NCBI RefSeq assembly: GCF_040183065.1
Contig: NC_091128.1
Location: 171,960,244 to 172,024,243 of the forward strand
DNA: 64,000 bases
DNA from: Periplaneta americana
Taxonomy: Eukaryota > Arthropoda > Insecta > Blattodea > Blattidae
Direction: 5' to 3'
Below, piece after piece: positions 32,735 through 47,581 of this stretch. The notes beneath the pieces are model-generated. The model was not told the DNA's origin and made no database searches. It was given only the letters and a program-made list of their open reading frames with translations. Position 1 is the stretch's first letter, and each line of letters opens with the position of its first letter. The translations under genes were made by a program, and so were the position numbers.

Positions 32735-33260
32735 AATGCTAGATTAGCAACACCTTCATACTTAGGCAGGGCTGATCATATTAGGAAGTTTAAATGTAGA
32801 AAACAAAGAATGGACGTGGCAAAATTTTCCTTTGTTAACCGCACAATAGTAGACTGGAACAGCTTACCTGTGGCAATCTTTCAGGGTGGTCCTCTTAAAA
32901 TCAATACATTTAAGATGATATGTAATTAAGTTGATATGTAAATAAATTAAGGTGATATGTAATTAATTAAGATGATATGTAATTAATTAAGTGATACATA
33001 ATTGCTTAAATTGGTAATAGCTAGCTGAAATAGGTTAGGTTTACTTTTGGTTATTGTAGGGGTTATTATAGCATAGTTTTTATTTATAGTCCTAGGTTTA
33101 TTCCATCTATTTATTTATAGTTAGAAGTAAATTTACGTTTATTTTATTATTTTTTATTGATGTAACTATTATATTATTGTAATGGTATTATTGTACAGGG
33201 ACATCATTTTATTTTTACTAACATTTTTAATATTAACCTGGCTATACCTTTGGATCAACG
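32735..33260 (+). pseudogene. CR1/Jockey-group LINE C-terminal fragment and 3' UTR
   Basis: The frame from 32735 reads INARLATPSYLGRADHIRKF, then VAKFSFVNRTIVDWNSLP and a stop. F-x-N-R-T-I-x-D-W-N-x-L-P is the closing motif of many insect LINE reverse transcriptases. Just after the stop, AATTAAGATGATATGT repeats four times (32920-33000). TACAGGGACATCATTTTATT also occurs inverted at 34295-34320. Confidence 0.75.
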
Positions 33261-34184
33261 CCGTTTGCTACCCCCTTCCACGACTGGAATTCGATGATAC
33301 TGGCGTAATATACAAACAAATCACTTTACTAGGTATAGGAGAGAAGAAAAGTAGTTCATCCATTTACGTAAACTAGGAAATATCGCGATTTTGAGTTTGA
33401 TAATTTTCATTAGGTTTTTGTTTAATCAAAATACAGTACAGTATTAACAATGAGTGTTTTTACTCATGAACTGAGTTGTCCATGTGGACGTATTCATTAT
33501 GCAGTATATATTATACTGCCTACAGCACATTGGTGTACAATATAGAGAATGAAGTTAAATTGAAAAATAATCATAATATGGATATTTAAACACATTTTTG
33601 AAAATGGTGGCCGTTCATTTCGATACATGCTTCAGTTCTAATGTGCATATTATCGGACTATAGACTGTTGTACTTAATCCCAATTACCAGTTTCATCCTT
33701 CGTAACTAGTAACTCATGTTGAAATAATTCTGTACCTACTCTATAAAAGAGCACCTTACGTACTGTAAATTCAATCTTCACTTCTGCCCGATCCGAAAAG
33801 ATAAAATTACTCAGATATACTATTACTGTCCATCCAAGTGGTTATGTCGTAGGATCGTAGAAAGGGAGGAAATCACATGATAGTTAATTACTAAACGAGG
33901 CCCTTTTATTTAAGTTATTTTAAACAGTTGTATAATATTACGTAGACATCCAATTCCTAACAGTAATTAATGTTCTCACAAAAGAGCTAAGACGACAGCC
34001 CAGCCAGTAGCTGGCAAATAAAAGCAGGTGAGGGAAACCGGGATACGACATAGGCAAATGGACGACAGTACCTGTGCGAAAATGATTCAATATTGAAAGC
34101 TCTTTCGTCACTGGAAAACGCGAACATATTTTTGGAACATACTGTTTACTTTGACCATAAGGCTACTATGACTGTGTATATATA

Positions 34185-34200
34185 TATATATATATATATG
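34185..34200. repeat. Short (TA)n run
   Basis: About ten TA units in the intron between exons of the LIM gene. Confidence 0.8.
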
Positions 34201-34324
34201 GTCTTGGATCTGTGTGCAGGATGGTTGAACTTCATTAGTAGAAGACGTGGGAGTGAAGTACATTTAAAAACTCAGATACAATAAAAATTGAAGTAAAAAT
34301 AAAATGATGTCCCTGTATAATATA

Positions 34325-34370
34325 TACCACTGCCACCGGGTGTATACCCAATTGTAGTGTTAATAAATAC

Positions 34371-34416
<46 letters not shown>

Positions 34417-34503
34417 ACAAAATTTAAATACCGATAATGTAAATTGTAAACAATTTTAATAATAACCCCCCCCCCCCTTGACAAAATTCTGCGTACACCA
34501 CTG
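34325..34503 (-). mobile_element. hAT-type MITE, truncated copy beside a LIM-gene donor
   Basis: The minus strand begins CAGTGGTGTACGCAGAATTT and continues through a C/G run, TTGTTTACAATTTACATTAT and an (ATT)n run. This is the same order as the left end of the 43731 element. The other terminus is missing. It begins 24 bp inside the intron from the donor of the exon at 34528. Confidence 0.7.
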
Positions 34504-34527
34504 TCAGTGATGTTGGCCGGGACGCAC

Positions 34528-34774
34528 CTGTATGAGCCAGTGCTGGTAGTTGTAGGCAGATTCACGCCCTGTGCCGCGCTGGTTGTCTGGCTTCTTCTTG
34601 GCCTGCATCCACATATCGTTGGATATGAATCGGGACCTCGGGACCGCACTGAGAGCCTGCAGCGTCTGCCGACTGATGGGCTGGCTGCCTATGTGGGCTG
34701 GCACGGAGTTGTGATGGACGTGTGTGGACTCGACGTGTTGTGGGATTGAGTCAGCTGACGGCATGCGGCTGTTC
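34528..34774 (-). CDS. smash: LMO7/Smallish-like LIM gene, internal exon
   Basis: Acceptor TTAATTCACAG (exon from 34774) completes a split codon AG|G. It ends CTCATACAG|GTGCGTCC in phase 0. It encodes SRMPSADSIPQHVESTHVHH, SVPAHIGSQPISRQTLQALS, PRSRFISNDMWMQAKKK and ESAYNYQHWLIQ. An I-S-N-D-M-W...Y-N-Y-Q-H-W-L-I-Q segment running into E-A-E-H-R-R of the next exon looks like a conserved helical region ahead of the C-terminal LIM domain. Its role is not known to me. GC-rich third positions contrast with the flanking introns. Confidence 0.92.
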
Positions 34775-35106
34775 CTGTGAATTAATATTAATTGCCTTCT
34801 TCACGAAAGATCTAATTACGTACTGCTGGTTCAGCCTGCCACCTGACAACACGTGCTAACTGCAGTAATAGTGCAAATCTTGTATGATTATGTAACTACC
34901 GTTTACTCTTTCTAAGTCCGGAGTGATTGGACAAAATCTTACTGACCTCTTATAGTGCCAATGTGACGGAATCCATAAAGCCCCAGAGTTGCCCATAGGG
35001 GGACAGACACCACTCGAGTGTGGGGGCCCTGCCAGATTTTTAGATATTTTTAGGAGAAGAAGACAGAAAATTTGTAGATGAAAGAAAAATTCCTCAAAAA
35101 AAAAAA

Positions 35107-35850
35107 AACTAGTCGATTAATATAATGTGTCTCAGTGAAACTTACAGCAGAGTCCTTACAGGCCAGTTTCTATCTGATGCTTTTTCAATTCACTGCGGGC
35201 TAAAGCAAGGAGATGCACTATCACTTTTACTTTTTAACTTTGCTCTAGAATATGCCATTAGGAAAGTTCAGGGTAACAGAAAGGGTTTAGAATTGAACGG
35301 GTTGCATCAGTTGCTAGTTTATGTGGATGACGTGAATATATTAGGAGAAAATCCACAAACGATTAGGGAAAACACGGGAATTTTACTTGAAGCAAGTAGA
35401 GAGATAGGTTTGGAAGTAAATTCCGAAAAAACAAAGTATATGATTATGTCTCGTGACCAGAACATTGTACGAAATGTAAATATAAAAACTGGAAATTTAT
35501 CCTTGGAAAACATGGAAACATTAATGTATTATGGAGCAACAGTAACAAGTATAAATGACACTTGGGAGGAAATTAAACGCAGAATAAATATGGGAAATGC
35601 CTGTTATTATTCGGTTGAGAATCTTTTATCATCCAGTCTGCGCTCGAAAAAGCTGAAAGTTAGAATTTATAAAACAGTTATATTACAAGTTGTGTATGGT
35701 TGCGAAACTTGGACTCTCATTTTGAGAGAGGAACTTAGGTTAAGGGTGTTCAAGAATAAGATGCTTAGGAAAATATTTGAACCTATGAGGGAGAATGGAG
35801 AAAGTTACACAACGTAGAACTGCACACATTGTATTTTTCACCTAACATAA
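35107..35850 (+). pseudogene. LINE reverse-transcriptase fragment
   Basis: A 230-codon stretch reads [40 protein letters not shown], then the catalytic-type [15 protein letters not shown] and [20 protein letters not shown], followed by [20 protein letters not shown]. These are palm and thumb motifs of a non-LTR reverse transcriptase (Y-V-D-D box seen). The fingers and endonuclease are missing. A frameshift or stop follows N-G-E-S-Y-T-T. It is inserted in a LIM-gene intron in antisense orientation and is the same family as 13975-15300. Confidence 0.88.
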
Positions 35851-36070
35851 CAGGGCTTGTCAGTATATTTTTCATTAATAATCTTCCTCATATGTAATCG
35901 TGAAAACTTCAACAGTTCATTCCATTGATTACAAACTATCTTCCTTCTGAAAATTAGACCATTTTACTTCTTCTTCGTCAAAAAACCTTCAATGTCGCGT
36001 GCTATAGAAAACCCAAAACTTGCCCTGAATCCCCTCACTTTTCAATTCCAAAACATGGTAACCCTAATTA

Positions 36071-36230
36071 GTGGTAGTATTTACTTAAGTGTGGTTAAAT
36101 GCGACAGGCTCACGTCAGTACATTTACTTGCATGTAAAAGAACTCCTGCAGAACGAAATTCCAGCACACCAGCGACGCTGATACAGTATAACCTCGGCAG
36201 TTGTGAGCGTCATTAAATAAAACACAAAAT
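36071..36230 (+). repeat. 5'-truncated SINE, family A
   Basis: Only the body and tail remain: TTAAATGCGACAGGCTCACG, GTAAAAGAACTCCTGCAG and GCGTCATTAAATAAAACA. The tRNA-like head is absent. It ends about 45 bp downstream of the LIM-gene exon ending at 36277. Confidence 0.85.
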
Positions 36231-36276
36231 TATAATCGATTGCAGAGGTCAATCTCGTGAAGTATCTAGTCCTCAC

Positions 36277-36668
36277 CTGATGCTGTTCTCCCGCTCTCTC
36301 TGTTCCTGGCTCACAGCTCGGAGGGGCTTCGCGGGGGGAATGGGAGGTGGGGGTCTGCGGTTGGGGGTTGCCCGGGGGGTCGGTATTACAGGACCCTGCC
36401 TGAGCGGCAGCTGCTCTTCTTGCTGCAGGTCTGGTAGAGACAGCCGGTAGTTGAGAGGCGTTGTGGACTGCGCCATGGGTGATGTTGGGGCGTGGTAAGT
36501 GCCGACACTGCCCGCAGGCACCATGGAGATGTCCTGCAGTGAGAGGTGTGTGGGGGGCAGGCCGGTGCCCCACGACTGGTGCCCCAGGTGCATCTGTAGA
36601 TTCTCCTTCTGACGCAGCAGCTCCTCGTTCTCCCTCTGTAATCTTTCTCGTTCTGCTTGCAAAGCCTC
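36277..36668 (-). CDS. smash: LMO7/Smallish-like LIM gene, coiled-coil and proline-rich exon
   Basis: Acceptor CTCCTCATCAG (exon from 36668), phase 0, and donor GCATCAG|GTGAGGAC, phase 2. About 130 residues: a heptad-like helix (EALQAERERLQRENEELLRQ KENLQ), a linker with HLSLQDISMVPAGSVG, then a proline-rich block (TPNRRPPPPIPPAKPLRAVS) and a charged end QEQRERENSI. Poly-proline of this type often binds SH3 or profilin-type partners; that is inference. Highly GC-rich, with no stop in frame. It joins the exon at 34774 in phase. The upstream exon is not adjacent. Confidence 0.92.
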
Positions 36669-37435
36669 CTGATGAGGAGAAACAGTGTTCATTGTTGTGC
36701 AAGAGTGTGTGAGCTTATGTCATACTAAGTGTTCACATAGCATTGCTTCATATGTATCTCTACAGTGGAGAACAGATTTCTTACTGGTTTCATCATCAAG
36801 TTAAATACAGATAACTGAAATGTTTTACGTACATTACAATCATTACTTTGTCATAGGATACAATTTCTCAATTTCGTATTTTCCGGGAGGAGGGAGGAGG
36901 AGTTAGAGTTTACTATCTTCAAATTCTTTTAAAAATTCGTGTTTATCTTACAATTAGTGTGATAGAATAGAAAAAATATCATATTTACTCACGTAATGGA
37001 TGCACCCCAATTTTTCGTGTTAAAATTAAAAAAGAAAAAATTCCCCACCTGCCAGCTGCTATGAACATAAAACAAATGAATTGAGGATGTGGAAAGATTT
37101 CCCTACCTACTGCATTCTTTAAAAAGGTCACTCACCTCTAATTGTAGCCTTACTGTGAGGTGAAAACAAGATGGTAGCTGTCTCAATGCATGCATTGACA
37201 GACCTTCAGAACACAGGACGCAACTATAGTTTAGACAGTAGATTTTTGTAAAGAAGAAAGAGCATGTTATGGCCCAAAAAAATAAGGTATTTATCATATT
37301 TTCACTTCAGAGTTTCGGTTAAGCAGGATTTACTGCATATTAATTTTAAATAGAAAATATCACTCGAAATTGAGAACTTCCTTCATCAATACATTATATT
37401 CACCTTTCAATACTACACAAGATTGCAAATTTGTA

Positions 37436-38356
37436 CACTGGTGGCCATAATTCTGGAAACTTTTTGTTTCTGTACTGAATTATTATAACATTTGTATTAA
37501 TTCACAGATTTATACAATAGAAAATGTTATTCGTGACTGACCCGTTACCGATGGGGTTATAATAAAGGTATTATATTAAATCCTGACTATTTTAACAATA
37601 AATTATCATTACTAAGTGGGAAATTATGTTCTTGTCGTTTAAGATCTAAATATTAATTTCAGATTTCATTATAATTTCCCATTATTTACTGTTATAAAAA
37701 CTAGTTCATTGTTGAGTTTATGATTATTGTTGATCAGTAGAAGTATTGTTGAGCACTGGTAGCATAAAATATGGACATTATTAATTTGTTTCTATCATTA
37801 GTCTGACTTAAGATTTCGTTAGGTGAACACCTGATTGCTTTACAACAAACTTTATTGATCATTTTATCACAATGGCTCCACGAAAGGACTGAACACCTTC
37901 TAGGGCAGCCATACTTCGAGAAGAAGGCTACACAATCAAGGAAATTGCAAGAAAACTTGGTAATGGTGCTACATTGCCTGGCGTCCAGAAGATATGTGAG
38001 AGGTACAAATCCATAGAATCTTGTAAAACAACACTTAGGACTGGTAGAAAACCTAAAGTAAGTCCAAGAGAAGTGAAGCAGATTTGTCGATTAGCATTGA
38101 AAGATCGAAGGGAAACTTATAATGAAAATGTGAAATTAATATTTAGATCTTAAACGACAAGAACATAATTTCCTACATAGTAATGATTATTTATTGTTAA
38201 AATATTCAGGATTTAATATAATACCTTTGTTATAACCCCATAATTAACGAATCAGTCAAGAGAAACATTTTCAATTGTATAAATATGTGAATCAATGCAG
38301 ATGTTATAATAATTCAGTACAAAAACAAAAAGTTTCCAGAATTATGGCCACCAGTG
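37436..38356 (+). mobile_element. Tc1-type element with long inverted repeats
   Basis: CACTGGTGGCCATAATTCTG at the left and CAGAATTATGGCCACCAGTG at the right begin inverted repeats of roughly 230 bp. TA flanks at 37434-37435 and 38357-38358. The centre retains only the N-terminal part of a transposase. Confidence 0.9.
37872..38125 (+). pseudogene. Tc1 transposase N-terminal remnant
   Basis: ATG at 37872 reads MAPRKD, a stop, then AAILREEGYTIKEIARKLG, QKICERYKSIESCKTTLRTG and REVKQICRLALKDRRETY. This is the paired-like helix-turn-helix part of Tc1 transposases. The early stop and the missing DDE region make it non-functional. It runs straight into the right inverted repeat. Confidence 0.8.
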
Positions 38357-38588
38357 TAGATTTTAGCAAATATGAGCTTTCCAGTAAGCTGTAACAGTAT
38401 TATAATCTTATCTAAAAGTATACATATTCAGAAAGAGTTTCTAAGAAATTTCAGTAAGGAGTGAGGGACAAGATTTGTCATACTTGGCTTGGATAGCAGC
38501 AGGCCTATATGAGCACAGATGAAATTACTTCTGGCAAAAGTAAAGTTACACCGCCATGGAAACCCACAGGGTAGCAGGAAGTTGAGGG

Positions 38589-39260
38589 GGAGATGGGTGA
38601 AATTTTGGTAATTTTCAGTCAAAAATCGCATTTTCGTTTTCTCGTGAAAAATGAATCAGCAACCTCTTATTTGTATGTTGAGCAAGATTCAATGCTCTGT
38701 GACTCTCGAGAGCATAAAAATTACGCAATATTATAAATGACTGCAGCTTTGAACTTCAATTCCATGCAAATTTTACAAGCTGTTTTCTTACAGTTTTTAA
38801 TGCTAGGAACATGAAATTTTTACTGCATGTTCTATATACGTGGTTAACAAAATAACGCATGGGTATTATAATTAAACGCATACTTTTTAAAATAAAAAAT
38901 GAAATATTTATAATGGCAATGGAAAATTTTTATTTCTATGTATGCAGTGGTTCTAGCAATTTTTTCCTCCTTTTGTAGTAAAGATATAGGAAAACTATGC
39001 ATGATGCTTTTTCTAAATATGCCATTGGTGTTGCGAAAAAATTAAGGACATTTTACTGAAAAATTGAGCGAGACATTTCATTTTGAAATATGCAAATTTT
39101 TTTAAATACAATATATTTATTAATAACTCAGAAACTAATTGACTCACAGAAATGAAACTTCACCACATCATTATTTATCCCACTGTGATTATGTATACAA
39201 AAAAATCAAGGATGTAGCTTAAAAAATGTAGAAAGTATAAATTTCACCAATCATCTTTCC
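38589..39260. repeat. TIR repeat family (copy 1)
   Basis: GGAGATGGGTGAAATTTTGG at the left, and near the right end TATAAATTTCACC then ATCATCTTTCC, form imperfect inverted ends. The interior phrase GAAATTTTTACTGCATGTTC, then GTGGTTAACAAAAT, recurs in the copy at 53849-54561. No ORF recognised. Confidence 0.6.
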
Positions 39261-39699
39261 TACCACGGAAAACTTCCTGGTACTTATTTCTGTTAGAAAT
39301 AAGTGAACCTCAGGCCACAGTGCTGTTGGAAAAATTAAATCATTGGAGAAAGCTCATAACCCTATTGGAAATAGAATCTACGACCTTCCAGCTTGCTTCA
39401 CAACGTCTTAACCGTGCGTGACATTACCACATGTCCCAGGATACTTTTGCTAGTAAGGGAGAAATCTTTCCTATCTTCTATAAATTGCATCCTGCTTTGT
39501 CACTTTATGAAAATAAAATAATGTAGAAACCTCGATTATAGCTCGAACTTGGACAAGGGTATTGGGCTTTTAGTTAGAAACAATCCAATTGTGGCTCCCA
39601 TCAGATGAGTAAGTAAAGTCATTATGACATGTACGAATGTCCTTTGCTTTATTAATAAAACACAAATTCTAGGTCTAGGCCTGTCATTATTTTGTTTTT

Positions 39700-39840
39700 A
39701 GCTCTTGATAACAGATAAGGCAAATGCCGGGTAATAGGCAAATGCCGGGTAATAGGCAAATGCCGGGTAATAAGGCAAATGCCGGGTAATATTTTGGCGA
39801 ATCCTCGGACCTCATCTCATCTCACTACATCTCGCCAAAA
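39700..39840 (+). repeat. SINE-derived fragment with an 18-bp minisatellite
   Basis: GGCAAATGCCGGGTAATA repeats about four times (39718-39790). It is followed by TTTTGGCGAATCCTCGG and ACATCTCGCCAAAA, matching the body of the family C SINE at 2612. The minisatellite seems to be an expansion of the SINE segment AAGGCGAATGTTATGTAAT. Confidence 0.65.
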
Positions 39841-40019
39841 TGTAAAAAAAAATGTAAAAAAATTGTAGAAAATTGTAAAAATTGTAGAAAATTACTAAAT
39901 TGTAAAACTATAAAAATTTGTAAAAATTGTAATTGTAATATTGTAAAATGTTGACATGTTCCACATCTTAAAGCTTCATTGCTCATGTAAGATCTATGGA
40001 ATAAAATAAATGAATGAAT
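39840..40019 (+). mobile_element. LINE 3' tail
   Basis: ATTGTAAAAATTGTAGAAAA-type repeats lead to TGTTGACATGTTCCACATC, TTGCTCATGTAAGATCTATG and GAATAAAATAAATGAATGAA. This looks like a non-LTR 3' UTR with an (AATG)n end. Confidence 0.5.
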
Positions 40020-43000
40020 GTTACTACTATAACAATTGTGTAGAGTCCCTCGATAATAATTAAATTGTTATCGAGGATTGTGCAGGCTTCTGACAGAAAA
40101 TTGGTGGAAATACGTCTGTTATAAATCTCAATAGTCCATAGCTTTCTATAGTATATACCAACATTAACGATGTACACGTAAGAGATAATCAAATTGAAAA
40201 TGAGTACTAATTAAGCAGGAAGATCCAATGACTTGCAAAGGAAGGCCATGAGTGGGAACACGATATTTTAAAAGGCTTTGAAAAGTGGATTCGAACATAC
40301 TTAGGTAATAATTTTTTTCGTATGTGTCTATCTGCTATGGAAATAAAATGATTTGCGTATTTTGAGGGAAGATTTCGACATGACCGTTTTAATAGTTCCT
40401 TGTGAGCATGGACTTCTTAAAATGGCTTATGATTTAAATATTTTGAAAGCACTTCAATTGTCTGCAGATCTCTGAAGTTAGAACCAGTAAGAAATTTCAA
40501 AACTATGAATACATATAAGAATTTAATTAAACAGACTTTTGAACTAAATAGTCATTCATTGTGGATATCGGAAAATAATGAAATGCGAAAGACAAGGGAG
40601 ACAAGAATACTTGTAGCAAATCTGCCCATAACTACTTTGTCCACGACAAATTTTACAGCAGCTGCCAAAAATTCAACTGCAGTTTCTACAGTAGAAATCA
40701 TCAGCTGACTCAGTTACAACTGGATCTATATTTAGTGAAGAGCAACACATACTAGATGTTACTTATGCTTGCTCAGTCTATAAATAAAAAAAAATGAAGC
40801 ACTGAGTATGATATGGACGTAAGCTACAAAATATACATTTTACAAGAGAGCAAAACTAAAATTTGAACATTTCTAAAATTCAAATAAATAACTTATAATA
40901 AATTTAAATCTTGTAAGTTCAACTAATCACTGGACAAGTTATTTACTTGAACAATAGAAATTTTAAAATATTATTTTTGTCTTCGTGTAAAATTTTTATT
41001 TTGTGTCTGATTGTTTCAAATATCTAATGTCTTTATATGAATCACAACTATTTTACAGCACATGATTGCAAAGCATAGGGCATTAAAGCATATAAAAATG
41101 TTACATACTTACTTTATGGATTCTGTGTTTCAGAATTCTTGGTTTAGAGGTTAATAGAAGCAATGCCATCGGTAGTTTGAAAGCTAATAACTTCGTTTGT
41201 AACAGTTGAGTGTAGATACCGTTTATCATGCAGTTTAGGAAAGATTTCAAAGAGACAGAAATTCGGAAGTGATCACTTTTGTCCTCAACAGTCTGAAAAA
41301 TTACGATTTTTTGCTTGCCCCACCACCAGAGAATTGAAAAAATGTACAAAGATTTCATTTCTTAACATTTCATAGATTATGTGCATGTAAATCTGTAATA
41401 TACTGAAGTAAATGGAGATCAGTAGATTGTAGAGATATACTAAAGCTATTTCACCAGTACCACGAATTTGATATTTCATTATTGAAAGCTGAAAAGGTGT
41501 ACTGTTATGTGTCAGTGTAATATTTAGATTGTTTTTATTGTGAAAGTTTTAGTGAAGCAGAAAGAGAAAGATACAGTCATTGCATATAGGATAGTCATTA
41601 AAGAAGGAATAATAAAACTTCAAATACATGGCATATATTCATTGTCAGTAATATATTGCTGCTTTTCTTAACATTCAGAAATTTAAGTATGCTCTGGAAG
41701 GAACAGCAGTAACATTAAGTGAACAATGCTGAAATTTAAATAATAATAAGAACGACAGTTTAACCAAATATTATGACGTAAATTGTAATTATAATTTAAA
41801 GTCTTCATAGCTTCATAGAATGTGTATAGACATAAGTGTTTAGACAGACAATTCCTCTACCAAGGAAGTCAAGTAACATGATTACCGGTACCAGCAAAAC
41901 AGTGTTCCTGCTGTTAAATGTCACGTTAAGCTCTAATACACAGGGACAACTTTAAATTTTGCAAGGCCTTTGGTAAAAATCATACATGAGATCCTTGAGC
42001 AGAAAAAAAAAATTAAGCTAGGTACCGATAAATAAATCGTTGGTAAAGAATATAATACAAATTTATTGGATAAGTTCTATGGTTACCTACATTATTTTAT
42101 CTCATTTTTTTTTATACATTTGGTAGTACGTACTAAATTTATTTATAAGAGAGACATTTAATTTTGAAGTCAAATCACATTCAGTCCAGATATAGTCTTG
42201 GAACACCACATTTTTAATTCCCTATTTATGCCATATTGTATAAAAGTGTTCAACAATGATTCTAGTTAATTTCGTTCTTAGTAGTAGTATGTTTGGTTCA
42301 GTGTTCCTAGAGATTTATGTTTTATTTCGATTACTGTACATAATTTATTAAAGAAAATTCGAGTATGTTGAAAATAAAATTACCGGACAATAGTTTGTTC
42401 CAACAGTGGTCCAGAAATAACCAGAATTTCACTATAGACGATGAAAACGAACTTCTGCCAAGCCTGACGAAAGCAAAGAAGTGTACAATTTATTTATAAT
42501 TAAGAAATACTCCAGAAAATTGAGAAATGTTGCTAACTGAGCATAGTAACAAAGTTAAAAAATAAATTATGGTAAAGTTAAGTGTTTATAATTTATGCTA
42601 GTATTATTAATTTGAATAGAAATATCTTTGTATAATAAAATATTGTGTAAAGTTATTTCCCTTTTCAAAAAGGATAAAATAGTGTTTATAACCTAAAAAT
42701 CCGAACCATAATTATTACACACAATTTGTACAGGATCTGGGTGCCTCTTTTTATTTTATTGTAGAAGCCATCCTTCTGAAATCAGCGTTTGCAAGCAAAA
42801 AGGCAAGCAATACAGTCATATCTGTTATCTTGGTCGAGGAAATCCCTGAAGAACATGATTGTTAACCGTGAAAATCGACAGAAGTCTGAATAATGTTTAT
42901 TTCCCAGAGTTTGGAAGAAAATCTAAAATTGAAAATTCAGTTGGGGCACATGCAGCAATTCAGTCAATAAAAATAACATGTCAATATTTTAATGTAAATC

Positions 43001-43720
43001 AAGTACTGCATATATAACAATTGGCCTTTAACTGATCTTATAAATATTGTTTAGAGTCATTCATCTTTGAACGTTGGTAAAATATATATTACACTGCACA
43101 TTGTGAATTGTTCACGTTAATGAGCTGTTCTATTCTATAATTCTGCCATGATACTTGAAGTTTTATGTTTCAAGGTATACTGTAAAAGAGACAAAGTAAC
43201 AAATTGCAACGCTAACAAGACTTGTTGTAATACAACAAATTTATTCCTGATGGTATTGTTATAAGAAACTAGTTTACAAAGCTGTAGATACAGTATGCAC
43301 CCAGCGTCCAAAGCAACCTACAGGAAATATTCTAATGAATTAGTTCATGCAGCAGCAGTTTTCTCAATAGATTCAGAAAGCCATTTGGATCGTGTGATTG
43401 TCGACATACCATCCAGCATTGAGTTAGTTGTGAGTGCCAATTCAAAACTCCACTTTCCTGTCACGCTTTGGGGTATGATCACAATTTTCAAGACATTAGT
43501 TTAACCACTGTTGTATAACTACTCTGATACCATCAACTTAGATGTCCTTAGATAAGTATGTTGCATTTATTTTGACATGACACAAAACAGAGAACATAAT
43601 TTTATTCGTATTTTTTGATCAGAATAATAAATTTAATACTTTATCTATATTCAGCCAGTAGTTTCTTTTTAAATTTTGTAAATAATCAGCTCTCTACAAG
43701 AAGTAGGACTAATACTTCTT
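40020..43720. other. Long intronic or intergenic stretch, no recognised feature
   Basis: AT-rich. The two longest ORFs (41358-41101 minus, 43295-43504 plus) have no family signature and no good splice sites. If the exon at 57659 belongs to the LIM gene, this is part of its large intron. Confidence 0.3.
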
Positions 43721-43819
43721 CATTGTAGAGCAGTGGCGTATGCAGAATTTTGTCAAGGGGTGGCGGGTTATTATTAAAAATGTTTACAATTTACATTATC
43801 AGTATTTTAAACTTTGTGT

Positions 43820-43862
<43 letters not shown>

Positions 43863-44024
43863 GTTACGGTATATTTATTAATATTATACTATGTTCTAAT
43901 AGAACATTTTCATGAAATATCCTTATAAAATCTTTGAAACGTAATTTTTTCACAGCCATTCAATTTTTAACAAATTTTAACTTCTGTTTAATTTCGTATA
44001 ATAAAAAATGCTTGTGTCATTATT

Positions 44025-44280
44025 TATTTATTTTTTTTATTGGTTTATTTTACGACGCTGTATCAACATCTAGGTTATTTAGCGTCTGAATGAGATGGTG
44101 ATAATACCGGTGAAATGAGCCCGGGGTCCAGCACCGAAAGTTACCCAGCATTTGCTCGTATTGGGTTGAGGGAAAACCTCGGAAAAAACCTCAACCAGAT
44201 AACTTGCCCCGACCGGGATTTGAACCCGGGCCACCTGGTTTCGCAGCCAGACGCGCTGACCGTTACTCCACAGGTGCGGA
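44025..44280 (-). repeat. tRNA-derived SINE, family B, minus strand
   Basis: Same unit as 26686 with the B box GGGATTTGAACCCGGG and A box CGTTACTCCACAGG. The target duplication CTTGTGTCATTATT (14 bp) is at 44011-44024 and 44281-44294. Confidence 0.94.
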
Positions 44281-44339
44281 CTTGTGTCATTATTACACTC
44301 ACAGAATAATCCTATACATATTTAGTCAACAGTTATTTG

Positions 44340-46535
<2,196 letters not shown>

Positions 46536-47581
46536 GTTATTTGTATATGATAGGTAAGACACTTTACTTTACATATAACAGGAAAATTCGTGGAAACAAT
46601 CAAATATATTAAAATAAATGTAATTATTGAACACAATAATGGAACATGGAACTCACCAAGGATGAAGAATGAAACTGGCGTTATGAATATATTGAAGGAG
46701 GGGTAGGACTATGTCTTATGTCGATGTAGATTTTGTTACTTTGACAGTGAAGAATTAGAGAAGGGAAAACGATTATGGATAAAAAAAATACAGTACTCAA
46801 ATCTAAATATGCAATTTTTTAAGTCAAAAGGAGAGGGGAATTCAAACCCAATAACCCCCCCCCCCCTTGCATACGCCCCTGTTGTAGAAATAGACTTAGA
46901 GGTAAAATAGTTGTGTACTGTATGCGTTTCAGAAAAGTGTAGTAAATCTGAACTTAACTTGGCATTATAAAAGTATCGGTAATCAGGATCACGGAATTAT
47001 GCTAACTAGAGACAGCTGAATTTTTTCAGAAACACTGCTGAAAAGTTCGGTCGAATCCTTAGGAAATGAAGGCAAATTTATACTTCACAAATTATTTGTG
47101 CTTAGTTAATTTCATGTGTTCCTTAAAAAATATTTGCCTCTGCAATAATAAAAATAAATTTATGTCAATTGATTCCAACCAATATGGTGAAAACCGGAAT
47201 GAAAATTAAATTCTAGAATGATAGATAGCTTTTTCTACAGTTACAGTCTATTAATCTTGATCAAATCTTTAATTGTGTCATGTTTAACCACATCTTATCT
47301 GCATACGTACTTTTTTACACTAATCTGGGAAAGAAAAGGTATTTGCAAATATTACGCACACACATTATATTGTAGGCTACAGATGTATTTTCAGTATGAT
47401 ACCGGTACATGTTAAATACTGAAGTAATATTTGTTTCTCAGCTGAAAATTTTTATGCAAAAGTGATTGTCTTATTACTGCATGGTATGTCGATGAACATC
47501 ACTTCACGATATACAGTTGCTTTAAGACAGTATGGAATGTGTTAATTTGTGAGAACAGTGCATCCGATTTGGCCTGGTACC

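Noticed and set aside
36124-36702. 192-codon ORF in another frame of the LIM-gene exon
   Set aside because: Alternative frame of a GC-rich, proline-coding exon. The phase-consistent frame is 36668-36277.
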